Shown: positions 55,201-62,650, counted from the first letter of the stretch. The stretch: DNA of 64,000 nt from Timema cristinae (GCA_039000515.1 JBCFYV010011172.1:73233941-73297940); one strand, 5' to 3'. The notes: generated by a model not told the origin, from the sequence alone. Made by a program: numbers and translations.

Positions 55201-58083
55201 GTATTTTTTATTTATGGATATTAATAACACTTCTATTATTTTTAAAACCTTTGCTCTTGGTATTCATAAAAACAACTACAAAATAACAACCTGGATATCA
55301 CATCCTCCTGGGGGGCGTGAAAACCAATCAGTAAGGGAACAAAGACGCATGAAACAATTAGGAAATAACGTTAAAAATCAGCTAATTTTTAGACATTCCC
55401 TTTTACCAAAGTATATAAGACCAAATAAGTAGGCCTGAACCGAATTTTCAAGAACCTATTAAAATAAAAGTCTCAACAATCACAATAAATAAGCTTCAGT
55501 GATATTTTTCTACCATTATGCTGTCAGTAATACATTGAATTTTGTGTAAAATAACGTGACTAGCGTTTTAATGTTTAATATTACGATCCCAAAAAATAGG
55601 GAAAGGGAATTTGATTACCTGCCATGGGGGGTGTCATCTGAAAGAATCATTGTTCTAGAAATAGTTGACATGCATAGCCCCCCTAAGGTATGGTCTTGAC
55701 TTGAATACCTTTGGCACAATTTTCAAAAACTAAGCCCTAAGGCATCACTTTCATAATAGACTAGAATTCTGATAGTGGGGGATTGAGGCTCAATCACTGT
55801 CAGGTAAAGTGAGGATACTTTTCCCTAAATGGCTTTCCACTCTCCCTTTACGCGACTGCAGGCACCCTCCCTCTAAATTTAACCTTCTTCATACTTAACA
55901 CAAGTTTTTTTTTCAGTATCATAATTATTTTTTATAATTAGTTTAAAATGTATTAGTAATTTAGAAAAACTATATTTCTATGTTTAGTAAAAACTCTATA
56001 TATCACTAGAATTAAATTTGTGTATTTCAGGTTCAGGGACAAATACACCTAGCTGTCTTCAGTGATGAGAAAACACCTATTTTCATAGAAGAAATAAAGA
56101 TGGAGTCTAATTGCTCCAAAAGTTAAAGTGTTTTTAGGAGTGTGTTGCCAGAAATTGTACTTATATAAGTTTCAATAAATCTTAAATGTTTGGATCCTAA
56201 TATATAATAGAAGTGCAACACACCATTACTTGGCGAAATAAAAAACAATTAAAGCATTAACGGGTGTAAATACCCAGTACTGACAAAAGGTGTTATTGTA
56301 TAATTTGTGGGTGAGCTGTATTAATTTAAATTTGTAAAATTGTTATAGAATATTACAATATTTATAAAACAGAACTTTATTTTGAATTCAACCAAGTTGG
56401 TAAAATACAATAAAATATAATTATGTATGCAAATTCCTATAGCGAGAGTTGACTGATTTTGATTGGTGTATGTGTGGTTCGATTTTGGTTGATATCTACA
56501 AATTAGTTGGGAGGTTATGAGTAATACACACGTCAGTTCTTTTCCTTATTAAAAACAAACTGACATTTCACTAAAATATCACCATAGATTACTGATCTAA
56601 CTATGATGTAACAATGTATAACTAATATTACGTTTACCAGTTACCTAACTTCACTATACTCAACACATCACCTAGTAAAATATGACCCTAAATCTACCTG
56701 TTTGGTTTAACAAATTTCGCAAATATGTTAGGAACGAGGAAAGTTGAATTCAGAGGAAGTGCTTCTGCAGTTTTGTAGGGAGGAGAGTGTGTTAAACCAT
56801 TTAGGAAAAACAACCTCAATACATCCAACCAGGATTCGTACCTCGGCAGTCTAGTCCATTGTAAGAGTGACACCTAGACCATTTAATTGCCTAAACAGAT
56901 TTCAACTTCCTATTGATGTTCAATGCATGTGATGTCAAAAGAAAAGTCCAAAACTATATTGTGTACCTGTAAAAAATTGTTTCATTTATTTGCTGAATGT
57001 ATAATATTATACTTTTTTTATCACATCTTACTGCCTATTTGGCTAGTAACCATTATTCAACTTTAACTACCCGCTTCGGTGGCCGTGTCGTCCAATGCGC
57101 TAATCTAAGGTTGGTTTTTACAAAATGGTTTTCCACTCTACTTCCATACAAATGTTGGTGCATTTAATCCCAACTAAGCCTTCCTAATCCCTTACCAATT
57201 AGTGTAATTAGTATATAACCTGAATAAGTAGTAAGCTAAATAAAATTAACTAATAAATTTGTTGTTTTTTAAACAAATATGTACAATTCAGTTAAGTGTT
57301 ATGTGTCATTTCAAATGCCAAAAAACTAGCTTCATTGGCCAATTGACCTAAGGTGTCGCTCTCGTGTTAGTCTAGCTTACTGATGACGGGGTTCGAATTC
57401 CGGTCAGGTCTACTGAGACTGGGTTTTTCCTTAATTGTTTCCCAATTTACTTCCATGCAAATGAGGGTAAGCTACATCTAAATGCTTCCTTTCTCATCCC
57501 TGCCTCATTGGAGTAACAAGATGTGGTGATATATATTTTTTTTAAACACTGGAAATTAAAATGTATATAAAGTTAATCACTCTCTTTTTTCGTGTGTGAA
57601 TGGTCTGCAAAGTGGCAACAGCGCTTGAGATATTCTGTAATAGGGTTGTTGTTGACTATTGTTAGGCGCCAGACGTCCTTTCGATAAATAGATAGTGGAT
57701 GGAACATAGGGTAGAGGTGTGAACACAAGTTTTCTGTGTTTAAATTGTTTGAGTGAAAGGTATTTAACTCCCACCTTAAGGATAAGGAAGAAAACATTTG
57801 TAAACAATGGGTTAGATAATTAAATTATAAATATAAGTAAAAACCTCTTAGGCACTGTGAATTTCTTTGTGATAACCCTCCAAAAGAGACAATTAAAGCC
57901 TTCTTTCCCTTAATTTCCTTTTGTCAATGATAACCTGATTAATTCCTTGAAAAATCTGTGTCCTAGTTTAGCTTACTGGAGTTGGTGTTGGCAATTTCAT
58001 TAATCTCGTTTGGGTCCAGCCAAACCTTCTTCTTTCCGCATCTCATCACCAATGCGGCCAACCTCTTCTGGAGTTTTAGGGAG
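38715..58083 (-). CDS. RPL19: 60S ribosomal protein L19 (eL19), five visible exons
   Basis: eL19 is a structural protein of the large cytosolic ribosomal subunit and contributes to an inter-subunit bridge. Five minus-strand exons (57977-58083, 54469-54632, 44563-44671, 41898-41979, 38715-38850), all with GT-AG borders and matching phases, splice to residues 2-200; 196-203 residues is usual. The first exon should carry the 5' leader and end in ATGAG, because exon 2 starts with the last base of codon 2. No such sequence followed by GT is seen from 58084 to 64000, so exon 1 must lie upstream of the window. Introns are 3344, 9797, 2583 and 3047 bp, plus more than 5.9 kb of intron 1, and are filled with mobile elements. 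No internal stop or frameshift is seen, so the gene looks functional. Confidence 0.96.
39028..39189. repeat. perfect 162-bp palindrome with an AT core
   Basis: Two 81-base arms are exact reverse complements around 39108/39109. The arms start ACAATTTGGGAACTTCACAA and run to GTCATATATATA. The centre is a pure AT dinucleotide run. It lies in RPL19 intron 5 and directly abuts a second palindrome. It could extrude as a cruciform; it could also be a fold-back sequencing or assembly artefact. Confidence 0.93.
39188..39299. repeat. second palindrome, 112 bp, abutting the first
   Basis: GTTTATATTATATGTATTTT with AATGTGTT on the left is matched by AACACATT and AAAATACATATAATATAAAC on the right, around a long TA tract. 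It overlaps the first palindrome by two bases (39188-39189). A few mismatches fall within the TA tract. Confidence 0.9.
39370..40130 (+). pseudogene. LINE fragment, 3' part of reverse transcriptase gene
   Basis: Plus-strand frames start at [20 protein letters not shown], continuing [15 protein letters not shown] and a stop. This is the region just after the catalytic YADD of non-LTR reverse transcriptases (family [16 protein letters not shown], then KFSVxK). Downstream, [15 protein letters not shown] and [13 protein letters not shown] follow the usual order of the thumb and C-terminal region, ending in [10 protein letters not shown]. Several stops and frameshifts make it dead. It is antisense to RPL19, inside intron 5, and probably of the same family as 42060-43985. 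Confidence 0.75.
40415..40663 (-). mobile_element. SINE family 1, full copy with TSD
   Basis: On the minus strand it runs from CCCGCCTCTTGGCGTAGTTG through a B box (GAGTTTCGAATCTCGGTCGG) and the body to the tail AACCCGAACGGTAGTAAGAC. The flanks TTACATAATTAAT (40402-40414) and TTACAAAATTAAT (40664-40676) match 12 of 13. This is a complete retroposed copy, fairly young. It lies in RPL19 intron 5, in the sense orientation of the gene. Confidence 0.92.
41025..41444. mobile_element. foldback element, copy 2, with 15-bp direct repeats
   Basis: ATGAGACAAAGGTAA lies on both sides (41010-41024, 41445-41459). The two halves are inverted copies: left GGAAAAATAAACTGCTAAGA, GAATCCAATGCACAAAGGTG and AGTCACACACACATTTTAAC; right the inverse of each. 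The hairpin loop is near 41237. The left end starts CCCAATGGCTAAATAATTAT, whereas the right end stops about 16 bases earlier, so the ends are unequal. Non-coding. Confidence 0.85.
41898..41979 (-). CDS. RPL19: RPL19 exon 5
   Basis: Codes the end of residue 129, residues 130-155 ([20 protein letters not shown], then ARTKML) and two bases of codon 156. Acceptor CCCCCAG, donor CAGTGAGT. The sequence is nearly that of other insects, showing strong conservation. Confidence 0.97.
42698..42978 (-). mobile_element. SINE family 3, inserted in the LINE, with 13-bp TSD
   Basis: AGAGAATTGGAAA flanks it exactly (42685-42697 and 42979-42991). On the minus strand the head CCTTAGCTCAGTCAGTAGTT is A-box-like and CAGGGTTTGCTTCCCAGAAT stands at the B-box position. 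The 3' end is ATGTAATGTAA. The interrupted LINE frame resumes at ENWKK on the other side, confirming the insertion. Head and tail differ from families 1 and 2. Confidence 0.88.
43250..43544 (-). mobile_element. SINE family 2, full copy in the LINE, 11-bp TSD
   Basis: ATGGATGTATA flanks it (43239-43249 and 43545-43555). On the minus strand the head GGTGACCTGGTGGTCTAGGG plus GTAAGGTGTC is A-box-like and GGGGTTCAATCCTCGGTCCC is the B box. The body holds GGTTCGGATTCCACG, and the tail CCGAATGGTAGTAAGACGCG GTGC ends in an AATAAT run. The tail equals that of SINE family 1. Confidence 0.92.
44050..44170 (+). mobile_element. SINE family 1, degraded
   Basis: GGGTTTGAATACTGGGCAAG at the B-box position, then TTTTTCCTAAGGGGTTTCTA and CTCTCCCCTAATCCAAATAC from the body. 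Head and tail are lost. Confidence 0.55.
44563..44671 (-). CDS. RPL19: RPL19 exon 4
   Basis: Codes residues 93-128 and the first base of Gly129: [20 protein letters not shown], then [16 protein letters not shown]. Acceptor TGTTGCAG, donor GGTAAGC. The KKIDRHxYHxLY motif is the most diagnostic stretch of eL19. Confidence 0.97.
44846..45758 (+). mobile_element. MITE family M, copy B, with SINE inside
   Basis: Ends: GTTCATGATAGGTTTTTACC (left) and the inverse of CAGGTAGACTTAGCTCATGA (right). It aligns with copy A over its length apart from a SINE family 2 fragment at 45163-45332, flanked by ACATACAAT and ACATACATT. Without the SINE the unit is about 740 bp. It lies in RPL19 intron 3. Confidence 0.82.
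45163..45332 (-). mobile_element. SINE family 2, 5'-truncated, in MITE copy B
   Basis: It carries the body from TTGTGAATGTGGGGAATGCC to the tail AACCCGAACGGATAGTAAGA (minus strand), ending in AATAATAAT. The tRNA head is missing. The flanks ACATACAAT and ACATACATT match 8 of 9 and correspond to one copy in the uninterrupted MITE. Confidence 0.85.
46411..46612. mobile_element. small TA-flanked MITE
   Basis: TA is on both sides (46409-46410, 46613-46614). The left end GCCCCAAGGCGTCTTTGGTG pairs with the inverse right end GCCTCGTGGCTTCTTTGGTG, and both continue with TGACAG-containing sequence. About 200 bp, non-coding. The TA duplication suggests a Tc1/mariner-type mobiliser. It nearly abuts MITE copy C. 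Confidence 0.7.
46621..47374 (+). mobile_element. MITE family M, copy C
   Basis: Left end GTTCACGATAGGTTTTTACC, right end inverse TCATTCACAACCCAAGTTTACC. Same interior as copies A and B (TTTAGGTTTTGGGTTGCCAAC; GATAGATGTCAGCTGTTGGC). It starts six bases after the TA flank of the element at 46411-46612. In RPL19 intron 3. Confidence 0.82.
47491..48756. mobile_element. non-autonomous hAT copy, same family as 50255-52274
   Basis: Left end CAGGGGTGTGCAGAAGTTCA; right end inverse TAAGGATGTGCAAGGTCCAC. The flanks GTCTATAA (47483-47490) and GTCGATAA (48757-48764) match 7 of 8. Subterminal GTACTTCGTATTCGATTC and TTTGGCTTCGGCAGC are the same as in 50255-52274. The 1266 bp include a SINE family 2 copy. 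No transposase remains. Confidence 0.82.
47630..47918 (-). mobile_element. SINE family 2, nearly full copy in hAT element
   Basis: Minus-strand head GGTGACCTGGCGGTCTAGGG, B box GGGGTTCAATCCTCGGTCCC, tail AACCTTATTGGGTAGTAAGA, CGTGGTGCTAG and AT-rich end. The flanks TACATCAAATA (47619-47629) and TACAACAAATA (47920-47930) match 10 of 11. Confidence 0.88.
49089..49376 (+). other. open frame of unclear status
   Basis: A 95-codon frame with moderate codon variety (for example [20 protein letters not shown]). The reverse strand is also open for 66 codons. No known domain. Neighbouring DNA is intronic and repeat-rich, so it is more likely a remnant of a mobile element than a host exon. I do not assign a function. 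Confidence 0.2.
50053..50224. repeat. 60-bp unit present three times: inverted, direct, direct
   Basis: A segment from AAACTGTTTAATTCAAAATT to GTGTTATTTGTACTCTC occurs inverted at 50053-50112 and then twice in tandem at 50104-50163 and 50165-50224, virtually without mismatch. It is the centre of the foldback element at 49838-52533. The near identity shows a recent origin. Confidence 0.92.
51061..51169 (+). pseudogene. hAT transposase exon, first half of BED zinc finger
   Basis: The frame contains [20 protein letters not shown] then [16 protein letters not shown] fingers start with a tryptophan/phenylalanine block (here VWNFF) followed by CxxC (here CRTC). The second, histidine-containing half is absent. 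A donor-like CAG with GTTAGT follows at 51170. The frame is broken upstream: from ATG at 51034 a stop intervenes. Confidence 0.7.
51251..51940 (+). CDS. truncated hAT (ZBED-type) transposase, C-terminal part
   Basis: A 229-codon open frame. The first 60 residues match nothing I recall. From about residue 75 [13 protein letters not shown] is the hAT DPRFK motif after the RNase H-like core. Residues 165-225 are the hAT dimerisation domain: [60 protein letters not shown] and TFLHSNL. Full-length relatives have 600-700 residues; the catalytic middle is deleted here, so transposition activity is excluded. The frame is intact, so decay after the deletion was slight. A 132-codon frame on the other strand is a shadow. 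Confidence 0.85.
   Translation: MCNNFCKWLIFLGNKWRFISNLFDGHTHPTLSEFPFKLSHTKARRRYDICEKPFKDTKSRFPLHEEDEIFRLSMLTDPRFKGVVINNIVASANLSTALRNELYRDFEEMDSTADEPEPSTSNSGLWSFFDSLPNERKEMNISEEVEKYLSEPRVNRSTNPYHWWKQEGCSKFPNVAKVALKYLGIPATQVSSERLFSSAGNVVIARRECLLPEHVQQLTFLHSNLKKNK
52548..53532. other. intronic DNA without a gene
   Basis: Part of RPL19 intron 3. A hAT-like end (GTGGATTTGACCCAACTCTA) is at 52671-52690, without a certain partner. Nothing else is recognised. Confidence 0.5.
53533..54071. mobile_element. MITE with TTA duplication (Harbinger-like)
   Basis: Left end AGCCCGCTACACCTGACACA with ACTTCTTGCACAATAAGTTG; inverse right end AGCCTGATATACACGATACA with ACTTCTTGTACAAAAAGTTG. TTA stands outside each end (53530-53532, 54072-54074), the 3-bp duplication typical of PIF/Harbinger. 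539 bp, non-coding. In RPL19 intron 3, just before exon 3. Confidence 0.7.
54469..54632 (-). CDS. RPL19: RPL19 exon 3
   Basis: Codes the end of Arg38 and residues 39-92: [54 protein letters not shown]. Acceptor GTCATCAG, donor AAGGTAAAG. This is the most conserved block of eL19 (rRNA-binding basic region). Confidence 0.98.
55755..55895 (+). mobile_element. SINE family 1, degraded
   Basis: GGGGGATTGAGGCTCAATCA at the B-box position, then CTTTTCCCTAAATGGCTTTC, CACTCTCCCTTTACGCG and CTCCCTCTAAATTTAACC of the body. In RPL19 intron 2. Confidence 0.6.
56031..56126 (+). CDS. candidate terminal exon, unidentified plus-strand gene
   Basis: After a good acceptor (TTGTGTATTTCAG) 31 codons run to TAA at 56124-56126: [37 protein letters not shown] follows 48 bases later. 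Acceptor, open frame, stop and polyadenylation signal in order suggest a real last exon of a plus-strand gene lying antisense inside RPL19 intron 2, or a piece of a retroposed or degraded gene. I do not recognise the protein and find no preceding exon. A chance alignment of weak signals is possible. Confidence 0.3.
   Translation, partial: VQGQIHLAVFSDEKTPIFIEEIKMESNCSKS
56174..56179 (+). promoter_or_regulatory. AATAAA after candidate exon
   Basis: Canonical polyadenylation hexamer 48 bases after the stop of the candidate exon at 56031-56126. In AT-rich DNA such hexamers are frequent by chance. Confidence 0.3.
56728..56885 (-). mobile_element. SINE family 1, degraded, minus strand
   Basis: Inverse of CCTCGGCAGTCTAGTCC (head side) with AACCAGGATTCGTACCTCGG at the B-box position, CCATTTAGGAAAAACAACCT and GAATTCAGAGGAAGTGC of the body. 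In RPL19 intron 2. Confidence 0.6.
57070..57245 (+). mobile_element. SINE family 1 with internal deletion
   Basis: Head CCCGCTTCGGTGGCCGTGTC and CCAATGCGCTAA are directly joined to the body TTTTCCACTCTACTTCC, so the B-box segment is deleted. Tail TATAACCTGAATAAGTAGTA ends in CTAAATAAA. TTAACTA occurs at both sides. Confidence 0.7.
57320..57525 (+). mobile_element. SINE family 1
   Basis: Head CTTCATTGGCCAATTGACC and GTCGCTCTCGTGTTAG, B box GGGGTTCGAATTCCGGTCAGG in part, body TTGTTTCCCAATTTACTTCC, and tail GAGTAACAAGATGTGGTG. In RPL19 intron 2 next to exon 2. Confidence 0.7.
57977..58083 (-). CDS. RPL19: RPL19 exon 2 (first visible)
   Basis: Codes the last base of Ser2, residues 3-37 and the first base of Arg38: [35 protein letters not shown]. 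Acceptor TTTTGTCCCCAG, donor CCAGTAAGC. Missing is only ATGAG on exon 1. The usual insect N-terminus [14 protein letters not shown] is matched with Leu for Ser at one place. Confidence 0.97.
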
Positions 58084-58240
58084 CTGGGGACAAAACACAC
58101 CTTCATTAAGAGTTCACAGAAAATACCACTCACTATTCCTTAAGTTAGCAAATATACCCTGATTTTGGTGGAAAACCATTTTTGAACTTTCTAATGACTA
58201 GTTTAAATATGAACTCCCCAATCACAGCTACAGTCAGTCT

Positions 58241-59070
58241 GTTCACCATAGCATTTTACCTGAATGACAGTTGAAAAATTACATTGTTTAGGTATTAATG
58301 ATAGCCCCTAAGTTTTTTATATTACATGTTGTATTTTACATCTAAAATAACATAAACTTAAGTTTTCTCACACTATTTCACACTATCCAATCCAAAACAA
58401 TATTTTAAACATAATCAAAAGTCTACTTATCTCACGTTTTGAAATATTGTCAATAACATGTAATATAATGCATACATTAATACTTTTTAATACAGGTATC
58501 ATATTTACTTGGAAAAGAGAAAACAGGTAGTTGTAATTTTATTTAGATGGTATGTAATAAAATATTTTGAATAGTTTATTTCAAAATATTTAGCCGAATA
58601 AAATATTTTAAGCACTGCATCTGTAAACCATTGTAAAAACTTGTTAAGCACCATTATCAATCAAATGGTTTGAATTCATGGGTCGCCATTTTAAAACAAG
58701 TGCTGTCAATATATAAGTTTTTAAAGTGGAATAACATGATGAATTATAATCTGTGTTCCAGACCTCAAATAAACATAGAACCTTGGTTTGATTTAAATAT
58801 ATTTTATAGAATTTATTACTGTGTGTGTTTATTATATTTATAACTTTTAATTAAGTCTAGTTTTTAGGTCATTTCTATAATATATAAACTTAATTTCAAT
58901 TATCTTTTTTATTTTAATAATTGAGCATCCATAATAATATAAAAATTCCTTAATCCTAGATCATTTTACCAATCATTTTAAGAATAACTTTGCTAAGCCT
59001 ATTAAGATATTTTCTATTTACAGTCATTCAAATATATGATAATTTGGCTAACAGTTATGGCGCATTTCGT
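58241..59070 (+). mobile_element. MITE family M, copy E, diverged
   Basis: Left end GTTCACCATAGCATTTTACC, then TGAATGACAGTTGAAAAATT. The interior follows copies A-C with more differences (ACATAAACTTAAGTTTTCTC; AACAATATTTTAAACATAAT; TTTGAATTCATGGGTCGCCA). Near the right, AGTCATTCAAATATATGATAA and CTAACAGTTATGGCG recall the distal part; the terminal repeat itself is lost. In RPL19 intron 1. Confidence 0.7.
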
Positions 59071-61910
59071 AATTATTTAATTCATTTTTATCGTAATTTA
59101 TAGGTAGACATGCAAAAGGTGAGGTTATTTTTAGGGGAAAAGTGGTGTTATTATTCTCAAAATGTGATTATATTTTATCCTGAAAGTGATACTATTTACA
59201 TAAAATATGAGTTGAATTAGTATTCATCTTAAAAAAATTAGGGGAAAAAAGTCCATGAAAATACTCATATTTCTTGTGATCAGTTTTATTCTTAAAAGTT
59301 AAAATCAGCAAAAATTGATACTATCCATATAAACGACAGCCCTGGCATAGCGCTATCACCAGTGTTACGTTGAAAATTATATTGCATGATGTGGTAGCCT
59401 ATTTGCCCAATTAGGCTACAAAAAATTGTGTTTATTTAAAAAAAAACACTTAAATTTGTGTTATTCATGTAAAAATAGGAGAATTTGTGTTATTGAAACT
59501 GCGAAAAATGCATGTCCTTATTTATTGGTTATATCACAAAATTTGGCAAAGGGATTTTTTTTTAATTTGTGCATTTTTTTGCACTTTAATATTCTGATGA
59601 GTTCCTAGGAAAAAAAAATAGAATAAATAATATGCTTTAGTACATTTAGAGTAAACCTTTACAAATTTCTTAACTGCACCAGCTGGAATTTTTTTTTGTG
59701 ACATGGTCTATATGTGGCCGCCAAGAATATGTGCGCTCAGTGATCAGCATAACAGTCGAGTTTTCTTAATATAGATATTTTATATCCTAATTATATACCC
59801 CTATTAAGTACTTACAAGTCATTCTCAAATTGAAGGACAATTCTTGTCTTCCACCTATATAAATATTGTTATTTTTAAAACAAGCAACAAAACATTTTTT
59901 GGTAGTAAAAAGTGTATAAAACTTGAAAGAAATATTTAAATATGGTGATATTAAAACCAAACAAAAACCAAATAATTATTAAGTCTCTTCCATCACCTCA
60001 CTAACTGTCCCCACCTCTGAATTTCAAAGTTTGAAGTTCTATAAAAAAAAATATAGAAAAGGAGTAAAATATTCCTGTTAATACTGTTATTTTCATTTGA
60101 AGAATACATTTTAATAAATTATTCATGAATTTTGGCATTTTAATCAATGCTTGTTTGTCCCCAAGTAACACACTGAAGAGACACGAAATTTTGAATTTGG
60201 CGCTAAAACCTTCCAGAACTTGGCTGTCCCCCAATAGTAGTAGTGTGTTGTGCTGTACTTACTAGTTCTAGTTATTTCATTAGTTAAGAAGTTTATTTAA
60301 TACTATTCGGTCAACGCACGAAAATTCAGGTAAATAATATAGAAAATGTTGAGGGACCTCTATAGTGGCAAGGGGAAAGTGTTAATTTCCTGACAAACGG
60401 ATTAAGATAAATATGTCATAATAATGGCATGGATCAATCATTTGTAATGATTCTTTGAATACCTATTAGAATATTTAGTCGACTTGTTAGTTAATGTGAA
60501 TTTATTACCTACTCAAGCCATATAAAAAAAAGTATTTGAAACAAAATGTTTAGTGGCTTAACCATCACTAATCTACATTTACTTCACAAAGAATTGTATA
60601 TATATGCTCATACTGCTGTTTCTCTATTGCTATTGAGCATTAGGTTACAAGATCTAAAATTAGAGCTAATGTAATAATGTATTCACAATATAACCTATTA
60701 CAAATGTACTTGGTACAGTTTTGCAATTTAGTACTTATTGCAGTTTTGCACAAAGCTGATAGCATTAGTTCATCTGATATCCACATAGCGCTCAGATTCC
60801 TGTTCTAGTCTTACTACAAAGAGTTACCATTCTATAACTTTAATATCTATGCTATATAATATGTTATTACAAATCACTTCGCTAACATTAATCCAATGCA
60901 AATATTGGATTGAAGCTTCATAATTTAATATACCTAAAAACTATTTATTTCAACTTTAAAGTTTCATTTAATAGGCTTACTACTTTGACAACAACGAATA
61001 AAAAAATAATTTTTGTTATTCTCTTCACTTTTATAAATACTAGGCCTAGACTATTATTAGGCCCTTTTTCTTTCTAGAGAATTTTCATGAAAAATGGCCA
61101 TAATAAAACTAAAAATGACTTTGTAGCACCAATAATACAAGATATTTTTTTCAGTTACTAGGCCTATGGCCATTTTTGTTTGTTATTAATATTTAGTTTT
61201 GTTGAATTGCTTATGTTTTTCAGAATGACAGGTTTTGTATTTGAAAAGTAAATAGGCTAGGCCTAGTATAAAACTTGTTTGTTAGTTTTTGATAAAAATG
61301 TACATTTAGAATTAAAGTTTAACTTTTATTTAGCAAAATTTCATTACACAAAGTCTAGATTAACTCATGCTATTTTCCAACACATCACTTCACTAACGGC
61401 CACATCACGTCACTAATGGCAATAAAATCACTTATTTCACATTAAGTTTCAGTAAAAAAAAAATCCTATTAACATTTGAGCTATTCAAAACATGGGCCAA
61501 ATAAAAAAAATAAAAAATTTAAGACTTAATTTTCTTTGAATTTTGGAAAATTTAACGTCATTAGGCCCTTAACATATAAATTTTGTATAGGCTTTCTTCA
61601 CCTACAAAATCCTAATTCCAATAAATTGTGAAAGACTTTATAATTTTTTTATATTAGTAAAAAAAAGATATACTTTGTAAAAATACACATTTTATTTAGA
61701 TTTTAGAGATTTTAACATATTTATGTGCATCTGAAACAGCTTAGCCAAATGATGGATTATGGGTAGTCGCTTTGGTGAAACTAAAAAAAAACAGAGTAAA
61801 TTGTAAAATTAAGATCTGCTGATATTACTTACCTGTTTGATAAATTTTTAGTAACTGGGCAATAAATTATCCTACTCCTGAAATTTTTATTTTTTGTCCC
61901 TCAATTTGAG
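59071..61910. other. intronic DNA without a recognised gene
   Basis: Should belong to RPL19 intron 1. No exon, RNA gene or complete element seen. Direct repeats of the type CACATCACTTCACTAACGGC and CACATCACGTCACTAATGGC stand near 61381-61420. I looked here for ATGAG followed by GT on the minus strand (the expected first exon) and did not find it. Confidence 0.5.
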
Positions 61911-61922
61911 AATATTCCATAT

Positions 61923-62202
61923 ATATTATTATTTTAGCACCGCGTCTTACTAACCGTTCGGGTTATACGCACTTACGCTAATGTGTAATGGTAGGGTGAT
62001 TGTGAGATGAAATGAAGGACCTACAGTTTAACGTGGAATCCGAACCACGGTGGAGGCCTGGCATTCCCCACATTCACAAGATGTCTTGTCAGAGGTGAAG
62101 GAAGGGTTTGGTAATAAGATAAATCTGTGCCGGGACCGAGGATTGAACCCCGGACCCCCAGCACAGAAGTCCGACACCTTACCCCTAGACCACCAGGTCA
62201 CC
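61923..62202 (-). mobile_element. SINE family 2, full copy with 12-bp TSD
   Basis: Minus-strand head GGTGACCTGGTGGTCTAGGG, B box GGGGTTCAATCCTCGGTCCC, body GGTTCGGATTCCACGTTAAA, tail AACCCGAACGGTTAGTAAGA and CGCGGTGCTAAAATAATAAT. The flanks AATATTCCATAT (61911-61922) and AATATCCCATAT (62203-62214) match 11 of 12. It sits directly beside the left end of the pogo element. Confidence 0.92.
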
Positions 62203-62224
62203 AATATCCCATATAGGGTAGGTG

Positions 62225-62257
62225 GGGGCAAAAACCCGCACGGGGCAAAACCCCGCA
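62225..62257 (+). repeat. two GGGGCAAAANCCCGCA motifs at transposon end
   Basis: GGGGCAAAAACCCGCA (62225-62240) and GGGGCAAAACCCCGCA (62242-62257), separated by one base. They are candidate transposase binding sites because they sit at the element end and recur at 62583-62650. Confidence 0.75.
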
Positions 62258-62377
62258 TGTCTTTTTTTAACTCATAACGTGTAGTTTAATCACTGGCCTC
62301 CAGGGTGCAGATCGGTTTCAACCCCACCAGTTGTGTAGAAGAAACTTATGACGGTTGGATGTCGGCACAAACAAAAA

Positions 62378-62382
62378 ATGAG
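62378..62382 (+). CDS. pogo-like transposase exon 1 (ATGAG)
   Basis: The five bases ATGAG are followed by the donor GTAAGTGT. Joined to the acceptor TGTTTCAG at 63021-63026, codon 2 becomes AGA and the protein starts M-R-N-Y-K-R-K-T, which fits the usual start of this family (a short lead then RxYKRKT). The upstream ATG at 62359 in another frame would give a frameshift to the main exon, so this start is preferred. Confidence 0.75.
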
Positions 62383-62582
62383 GTAAGTGTATTTTTACCA
62401 GTTTTTATGTAATATTTCCCTTGATTTACTTGAATGTTGTCAGCAGATTAATGAAGGTATTACAAAATGTAACTTTCTGCTGTGAAGGCAAGAGGTGAGG
62501 TCTGTTATAATGTAATAACTCTTTTCTATTCTTGATTCATCCATCTTGGTACATGTGGGGGTCAATGATAACATAACGGTTT

Positions 62583-62650
62583 GGGGTAAAAAACCCGCGC
62601 CTGTCTTGGGGCAAAAGCCCGCATCAGGTCAGAGTGCGGGCTTTTGCCTC
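62583..62650. repeat. motif cluster inside the transposase intron
   Basis: GGGGTAAAAAACCCGCGC (62583-62600), GGGGCAAAAGCCCGCA (62608-62623) and the inverse TGCGGGCTTTTGCCTC (62635-62650). The last two form an inverted pair with an 11-base spacer. Confidence 0.75.

Noticed and set aside
55214..55432. 72-codon plus-strand open frame in RPL19 intron 2
   Set aside because: It contains basic residues ([20 protein letters not shown]) but no acceptor, donor or known domain. Not convincing next to the candidate exon at 56031.
62359..62382. alternative start ATG at 62359 for the pogo transposase
   Set aside because: It would enter the main exon in a frame that meets a stop soon after the junction, whereas ATGAG at 62378 gives the family-like N-terminus.
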